Below are positions 51,501 through 60,500 of a DNA stretch of 64,000 nt, in pieces; positions within the stretch are counted from its first letter, which is position 1; each line of letters opens with the position of its first letter. This stretch comes from Anticarsia gemmatalis (Eukaryota > Arthropoda > Insecta > Lepidoptera > Erebidae). The stretch spans positions 8,211,501 through 8,275,500 of the forward strand of contig NC_134765.1 of assembly GCF_050436995.1 (NCBI RefSeq). Direction: 5' to 3'. The notes beneath the pieces were generated by a model, which was given only the letters and a program-made list of their open reading frames with translations, did not search any database and had not been told where the DNA came from. The position numbers and the translations under genes were made by a program.

Positions 51501-54500
51501 GTAGTCCGGAGTTTGGTAAAGCGCCCGGTATATTGAAATCAGCTCGCTTCCTATTACGCTAACATTGTAAATAGCGAAACACGCGTGTATTTCATACATC
51601 ACTGCCTACACTTTCGGGTATAACAGGCGTGGCATTATGCCCGCATTTATTGAAGTAATAATTCAAACAAATAATTTCATTTAAAACGATTTCAAAAGCC
51701 TTCTTACTTAGTTAAGACCGCTTTCTTTACAAAAAAAAAAAATATCGGGTTGAAAGCTCATTTATTACTAAGCTCAGATCAAAATAGCTATTTTCTTTCA
51801 AGAGAGTGTCAAAACACTGGCCATTGAGACGTCTACTTACCCCTCCTATTTGAACCTAACAATGGACTCAACGACCTAACGTCTCAGTGTTGTAAGTGGG
51901 TTCAATTCCCAGACTGAAGCCAAACAACGTGTGTGACTTTAAATGTCTGTGTTTTTCTATAATACGTTTTCAAAAAGTTTTTCGACCGATATTGTTTTTC
52001 TTAGACTTATTGAATAGGGCTGTGAATCGTATGTTTTGTATGCAAAACACTTATTGAATCTTGTGTTAAGCAGGACTTTAAAACGATTATTCTTTTAATA
52101 AATAACTTAAAATCGAACGTTTCATGAACCGAATTATTATTAGTATATGGAAAAGTTATATTTAAGTTTGCATTTATCAAAGGACGCAATTTTATTTTTT
52201 AATGTGTAGGCCAGTAGAAGCTTCGTTTGGGTGTGCATAATATAAAAATAGCTGATTCTAAGAGTTTGACATTTAAGCTGTGATACAGCGCCGCGATGGT
52301 TTATTTATTTAAATGTCGACATAATCTATACCAATATTATAATCTATACCAATATTATAAAGCTGAAGAGTTTGTTTGTTTGTTTGTTTGAACGCGCTAA
52401 TCTCAGGAACTACTGGTCCGATTTGAAAAATTCTTTCAATGTTAGATAGTCCATGTATCGAGGAAGGTTATAGGCTATATATCATTACGCTACGACCAAT
52501 TGGAGCAGAGTAGCAGTGAAAAATGTTACAAAAACGGGGAAAAATATTACCCATTCTCTCTTATGTGACGCAAGCGAAGTTGCGCGGGTCAGCTAGTAAA
52601 ATATATTAACAAAAAAAGAAAAAAGTCAATGAACTAAATTGTTCGTCTAAAGGTTTCACCATAGTTGCATATAGAGCGATTTTTTTCGAATTTTTGGTAG
52701 GTATATTTTTATGGTTCCGTAGCCAAAAGGTAAAAACGGGCCCCTTTTACTTAGACTTTGCTATCTGTCAACAGGAATGTCGGTTAAAGGGAACTGTCGA
52801 TGTATTTTTGTTGCCGCTATAACAACATACATATAATGTTATACAAAAAACAGAATTAAATAAATATTAAAAAGGCCTCCCATACAACATGATTATTTTT
52901 GTCGTTTTTACTAAAAATGGTACGGAACTCCGCGTGCACGAATTAGACTCGCGATTGGCCGGTTTTTTTCCATCACTTTATCCTTAAGCATCGCGTTAAA
53001 TAATATTGCAGAGGAGTTTAAAAAACTTGTTTAAAACACGTCGAATTCAAAAACTTTGCAGTTTTATAACTTTTATAAAACTCAGAGAGTTTGAAAAATG
53101 GCGGCTTAATTAATTAAAATGTCATAAACAGATGCTGGGATGTCAGTATCAGATGTTTTTCAATTTTAACACTATTAATTAAATGTTTTAGTTCAATGAA
53201 TAATCTTTTGCAAGACTAAATGTCCAAGTGCCGAAATATTATTCTATTTATTTAACAATAACTGACTTTTGAAATACTTGAACCGTAAAACATTCGTAGT
53301 AGTATAAAAATAATAAATGTCGCAGAAATATATTGTAAGAATGTAAAAACAATTCTATGAAACACCAAATTTTAATTAATTTATTCAGATCTTGAATTTA
53401 AAAAGTATCTATCAACAATGCAGTCTATTTTTCTTTGATCTTTGTTAAATAATATTATACGAATTGGAAATATACAATCAATTTTCGAACATCAATAAGT
53501 TAACAACTATTTGAAATCCATGCTGTTCATTGATTAACACGTTTCGTTAAAGCAGCAATGTACTGAATAGTGACCATCAATTTGACGTACACTAGTTGTC
53601 AATTGAGATACAAGTTTTCTTCTACCGTTGTATCTTTTCCTTTATGCAAACCGTAAATAAACACACTATAAACGCTCAACCATTTATTTTCTCAACGATA
53701 AAGGTTTACTTCTCCGTTACTTACTTCGGGTGTTCAAAGATAACTTTTGCAGTAGTTCCCTTAACTTTGTCGATGTGGTGTTGGTCTCGTCAAATGGAAG
53801 GGCAGCGATATCACCCGTGTTTTTCTTGTTTAAGACAGTGAATACCGCGCTTAATGTAAGAAAACAGGGGCTATTGCCCTTCCCTGTCGCAGGATCGTTG
53901 TTGTGGTACAACATGCCGAGACGACGCCAGTTGAATTCCTGTAACAAGTAAAGAATTTTTATATTTGGTAGTTGCTTTATGATAGCGGGAATTTAAAATA
54001 AATATTTGGAAAGTATTTGAAGATTCTGGACTGAAACATGTAGTCAAAAGCTTAACTAAGAGTGAAATTTATTTTAAAATGATATTTCAGTTCAGTGTTT
54101 TATAAAAAAGGGAGTCGAAAATTGAGAAAATAATTTTGATTGAAGAAAATAAGAGTGAGAAGTGAAAAAAATGTGTTTTAAATAAATAGAAAATACAAAA
54201 GACAGATCACGAAAAAGCATTTATTTATCAATTTAATAAAAAGTAATCCTCCGTATAAAAAATACATAAAACTAGCTGCAACAGAGACAAAGACATAAAA
54301 AAAACAAAATGCAACAATCACTATGAACATACGAAAATAATTATAAGCAACTGAACAACAAAAACATGAAAAATATTCCTCATTTGATTAATATTTGTAA
54401 AAATATATAATATATAGTATATAGTTTAGTAAATAATAGAAGCCCATAGTACAACAAAAAATATTAAAATTCCACAATTTCAAACTTAAAAATTCCGTTT

Positions 54501-57500
54501 GTAACGTTTTTACGTCGAGTTTTGAGTTGAAGCGATCTAGGTACTTTAAAAAATAATTCTAATTTTCCAAAATTAACTTACAGAAGTGAAGCCACGCAGT
54601 CAGTTGGTAAAACATAAGCTTCTAATATACCTAATGAATACGTTTCGTAAGGTATTCTATTAAATACTGTATTCCTTAGAAATATAATATCAATTTTGAG
54701 CTGTCTGCTCGCTTTCAGTGAAATTAATTACATATCATATTTTACACCTCCGCTTCCAGTTACAGATTCGCATATATTAAAACCATCTTTAGTTAAAAAC
54801 GAAACTACAATTTATTAAGAACTTTATACACGACTAAATAAGGTCGATATTCGAATGGAAAACAATATCATCTGGTAGAGCTTGTCAATAGAAGTAATAT
54901 ATTGTCATACGATCCCAAGAACCTGATATTATTGTATTATTTAATCTTGATTTAAATGAAAAGCTATTTCTTAAATTAACTTAAAATATTTTGCCAAACC
55001 TAAATATTTACGTTTCTTGAACTACCTAACGTCTTATCTTAAAGTCCCTTGGGATGAGATAAAGTTCTCTGTAAGCGTCTGGAGAGACATTTACTCCAAA
55101 TATTATAAATAAAGAAACAAATATTTTGAGCTAGTCTAGTCTATATTATAGTCTAAGAACTTAGTATATAGCCTTGTAAGCAAGGTTTTCACCTGGCGGA
55201 GGTATACAAAAATTAGAATTTGAAACTTCTATGATGCAGCTGACTCACTGTAGTCTATTTTCTTAATTTCGGACCTGCATGCCTAGTTTCTCTTTTAAGT
55301 TGTCAGTCTATAATATCGATACCGTCTAAGTATAATGAGTCAACTGACATTATAGTAATTTTACAGGAGAGCGATTTGAGGGCAAACTGTTCCTCTTCCT
55401 TTGGTATAAAATGATTTGATTTTTGTTATTATTATTCGGTAATTATTATTTATTAAGATCACATTAAGTTCATGGTTTATTATGTGCGTTTATATAAAAA
55501 TAATAAAATACCGGTATTTGTTAGATCACTCAGTATGCTTGGGAGGTATCATAATAAAAGTGTCAATAAACGTTTCATTTTAAAATTTATAGAATTAAAT
55601 TGCGCGTGTTAGTCAATAAGAAATAAGATTATGCAAAATTACAAAAGTCAGATATTGAACCAAAAATAAAAACTATTTTAAATACCTATAAATAGATTTA
55701 TATCTGAATAAAATATGTAAAGAGGACGCAAATTTTAATAATAATCACATGTTTCGAAGCACTTGACCAAACATAAGTTCGACACAGAATTAGTCTGCTA
55801 TGCTAATTTAATGCGAAAATACATATATATTATATGAAAGTATCTGGTTTAGGTATACAAGTGAATCTAAACAATGTTGGTATAATCTAAAACCACTTTA
55901 CTACCGGAGGTTATTCAAATATAAATCTGAAAATATTTTATTTTTACCGCAGTTAAGAATATTGTGACGAATAAAATCGATGCTAGATAATGTTTTTTGT
56001 TGCTCCTGTTTACCTAGGTATTTTCACGAATGGTAGACGCAAAGACGTAATATAATTTATATAACATGGTGCTGCACACGCGTAGCGTAATGCTCTGCAG
56101 TCGGAACTGTCGATTATCGAGAGTTTGACATTTAAAATGTATTGCAAAAATAGTTCCTACAACGCCCGCTAGAGGTGCTGATTACATATTCATAAATTTT
56201 TATTTTAGATAGCTAGCTTGTTGTTGATAGTCGATAGTGGTATAGAATCACGCTTCAGTTCTTTTTCCTTGACACGCTACCGCGGGGCTAGATTTTATAA
56301 GAAATTCATTAAAAAGGCGTACCATTACAATTACAAGCTAAACGAATTTGTGCCCAAATCTAGTTGTACTACCAATCTTAATGAAACAGAACCCGCACCA
56401 GTTTACAGATTCAGGTCACATGTAATTGGTTTCAGTCAAAACAATGCACCCAAAGCTTTCTAGTGGGACGAATACTCAATTACAGAACAGTACAGTGGCA
56501 CCTCGCACTGGAATTGTATTTATATAGATACCTACCCTCTTATTCATAAACACACTATAAACCTATTTTAGTTAAAAAGCTACTATAATATGTTTTCTCT
56601 TTTTCATTACGCTAAGGAGTGAAAGAAACAAAATTCTTTATAAGCCTTTCACAACTTCATATATTTTTATGAATAAGAGGGCTAGAATTTTGCGTAGAAC
56701 AAACGGTATCGAGCAAGCTGTGTTTGAATGCATTTAAGTAATTATTGCATGTAAGTAAAACATTCATTGCATTATTATCGCACTGCTGAGATAGGGTCTC
56801 TTCTCGAAATAAGAGAAATTTGAACCCACTATGCTGGCCGTGTACGAGTGTATGTGTACGAGTTACTCAGATTTTATATTCTTTCAAGCATGCAGTTTCC
56901 TTACAATATTTGCCTTGCACTGTACCTTGCACTGTATGACAAGATGTAAGGATGTGAATGAGACAAGAAGTTTTTAAGGACAATACCAAGTGGCATTTTT
57001 TTGTTTTTGCCCTTTGGGAAAAGGCGTCACTTTATGTAGGTATGTATTTTTCTTTACTGTATCGCAAGTGAGAATCAGCCTCAAACTTCAAGCTTACTTT
57101 TTCTCTCTCTATTTCGCACCTCATTAACTTAAATATTAGTGGTGTCAAGCCCTAATTCGTTTTCAGCACAGTCAATGACAAATTATACGAAGTTTGCTCT
57201 CGAAATTTCTTAATACTTTTAATTAGCGAAGTTTATTTATGAGCGAACTTTGCTCATTATTAAGTTAAAACATGATAACCGTCCCGGGAAATGTTGGGAA
57301 TGCTAATTTGTATTTTATTTTTGAAACTTTGGATAATAGGAATCTAGCTTTTGACAACGATAATATATTTTATATTATCTTTATTGCTATCTATACAGCA
57401 GTTCAATGAATTGCAACGTTTCCGAATACTAGTATTATTAGCATTCAATTCTTGGATCCAGTCTACTAAACTTTGTCACTAATATTTAAGCGAAGTTACC

Positions 57501-60500
57501 AGCACATTTTTTTTTTCTGAGACTAGACTACATAAAGATGGAAATGATATTGTATTGGGATAAACCTTTAAATAATTTTAAAGGTTTTTGTAAGGATGAA
57601 TAAAAAAAAAGTTGAACGTTACGAAAACCAGCCTTTTTATAAAAAAGGAACCTACAAAAAACTATTTGCTCTGAAAAGCAAAGTTTCTTTTTGGGGTAAA
57701 AAATAATCTTCGTTACATTTACTCTAAAAAATTACAAGTTCTTTATTAACGTTCCTAAATTGTGTAAACTACTTGTAAGATTTTTTATAAAGTTTTAAAA
57801 ATTAATAACCGTCAAAGAACTTAATTACTTCGTTTTAATCCGCTTGCTCCAACTAAGGTAGTAAAAGAAAATTACCTAATTCTTTCAAATCATAGTGAGT
57901 TTTTTAAAGAGGTAATGTTTATGAGTTTGTATAAAGTGAGAATCTTAGAAAATAATTATCCAAAAGAAAAAATGCATATTTTCTAGAGCTTAGCCTATTT
58001 TCCAACTACTCAGTCTGGAGTTTCTCACGTTTTCCAACTATGTTAGAGTCGGCTTCCAGTTATACGGTATGTAGCTGAATACCAGTATTTAACATGGAGC
58101 GACTGCCTTTCTCGATACTCCTCGGTATGACTAGTTGTCAGAATTTCAAGCTTAACTTTTAACTTTCGCCTTGCATGTGTATTCACACATTCAGGTTGAA
58201 ATTAGTGTTTGCGTTAATTCCCGTATTCTATTATATAATAAAGACTTTAAAGCTTCTGACTAGTTGAAAATTTAAGGAAATTACTTGTAACCGAATAGTA
58301 CGGCACTACACAGCTATAAATAACGGACTCAACATACAATCAGACTCGATACAATGATCCCTGGAACACACAATTTATGTCTGTTCAGTATGTTCAATAC
58401 GATACCAGGTTAATTACAAGCAAAATTGAACTAATATGCTGTAGCTCAATTCTCTACTAATTTTGTATGAAAAACTGATCAGCGCCTCTGACGGGTGTCG
58501 TAGGGAAACATTTTGGCAGTACATTCTAAATGTCAAAAAATCGATAGCTAGCCGGTTGTCGGTAGTCGATAGTGGTAGAGAATCGAGGCACAGTAGCTCG
58601 ATTCTCTACTACTATCGACTACCGACAACCGAACTGTCATCGAGAAATTTTGTATGAAAATCTGATCAGCGCCGCTGACGGGTGTCGTAGGAAACATTTT
58701 GGCAGTACATTCTAAATGTCAAATTTCGATAGCTAGCCGGTTGTGGGTAGTCGATAGTGATAGAGAATCGAGGTACAGCTCTGTATACATTTTATTAGCT
58801 ACAGAGCTGGTACTATGGTAACCAGATAACTAATTAACATTCTGATAAAATGTATGTACCGTAAAATCGGTTTAGTTTAGCAAACGTTGTTGCCGGTTAA
58901 TTTGATTATATAAATGTTTACAATGTTAACCGTTTCATCAAAAGAATATCTATAATTTTAGATAATGTGTTAAAATAGTGTTTAGGTTTTGAGAGGTATG
59001 TATTTTCCAGTCGTTTTTATAAAATTCTGAGAACTGTTCTTATAACTGGATTACTAATAAAATTTAATTAAGTAATATAAATTTTGAAATTAAAACTATC
59101 TTGATTACACATCAAGAGAGTTTTGTTGTAGATCGACATTCAACAATTTTATATGAAAAATAATAATTTTCTCAAACATAATTCAAAATCAAATCATTTA
59201 TTAATTAAGCCCAAACACTTATGATAGTCGTTACAATAACTGAATCACTGGCTTGAAAAGGCGAGCACTGTGAGAAAAGCTACCAAAAAACTTCGTAGTT
59301 CAAGCAAATTCAATACTTCAAAACATTAAAATACCACGGCTAAATCACTTATATCAAAAGTACGTAATATCATTACATCCCTAACGAAAGGTATCGACGT
59401 GATTTGACTTCCCGTTTTATCATCTTGACCCTCATCTCAGAAACCTATTAAATGTCCCTCAGATTTTACAATAGGATCTCGGAGATTGACGTGATTACAA
59501 TTCGGTTACTTCATTTATTTGAGAACCTGAGCAAAGTATTATTAACGAAAATCGGTAAATGTTAGAAGAAATTGTTGCTTACTGATCCAAAGTTAATTTA
59601 AATATTTACAAACATGTTTCACACTGGCATTTTTAAGCTCACTTATTGTCAAAATATTTTCATGCGAATAGTATTCTCACTGGATGGAGAAGTAGTTATT
59701 AAAGGAGACAAATTACCCTCCAGTATTCTTTTTTAATTTAAGGTATCTGGGTAGTAACCGTCTTTGACTATTTATATCTTTTGAAACTATCAATCTGAAA
59801 ATAAACTCTTTTTATTTTAAAAAAATTGTATCTCTCCGTGGTATTTTTATCTGACAGCTCTTACCTTAAACTACCGGTTTGTTATCTACATACCTATGAC
59901 GCTTAGTCAGGCCTTACGAATTTGAGACGCTTTAAGAATCTTTATGAGGTATATTATTATCTCAATTTGATTACGATTTAAGTCACGAAGGACGATTATC
60001 TGCCTTGATCGTATTTAAATTTAGTTTTTATTTCTGTCGAAGCTATTTTTGGCCCAAAATTGAGATAACTGGTTTTATTTCGATATGCAAAGATTTACCT
60101 TATATAACTTTTTATACCCTTTTTTTGAAGTCGGATTTAATTTACTTAATCCGTAGAATTTTAAAATGGAAGTTCCATTCTACAAATATTTATATCTTGA
60201 CATTTGTTTTTTTACCAAACTATAAACAAAGTCTACATAACTAATGAATAGAGAAAGCAAAGCACATGTACTTACTAAAAAAACTCACAAAAGCGCAATA
60301 AAAACGGCATACAAAGAAAAATCGTGACAAAACGAAAACAGAAATAATCGACACATTACAACATTTATGCAGAATTCCCGTGGATTTACCTCAAAAACTT
60401 TGCGGATTGCAACACCGGCTTGTGTGTAGCTGCCCATCATTCTTGTCAACGTACTGTAACTTGGATTTTTGTAACCAAACGCTTCAGCTTGAGCCCCAGC

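Noticed and set aside
56218..56463. 81-codon plus-strand protein
   Set aside because: The first quarter is MITE family A copy 12 and the rest shows no family pattern.
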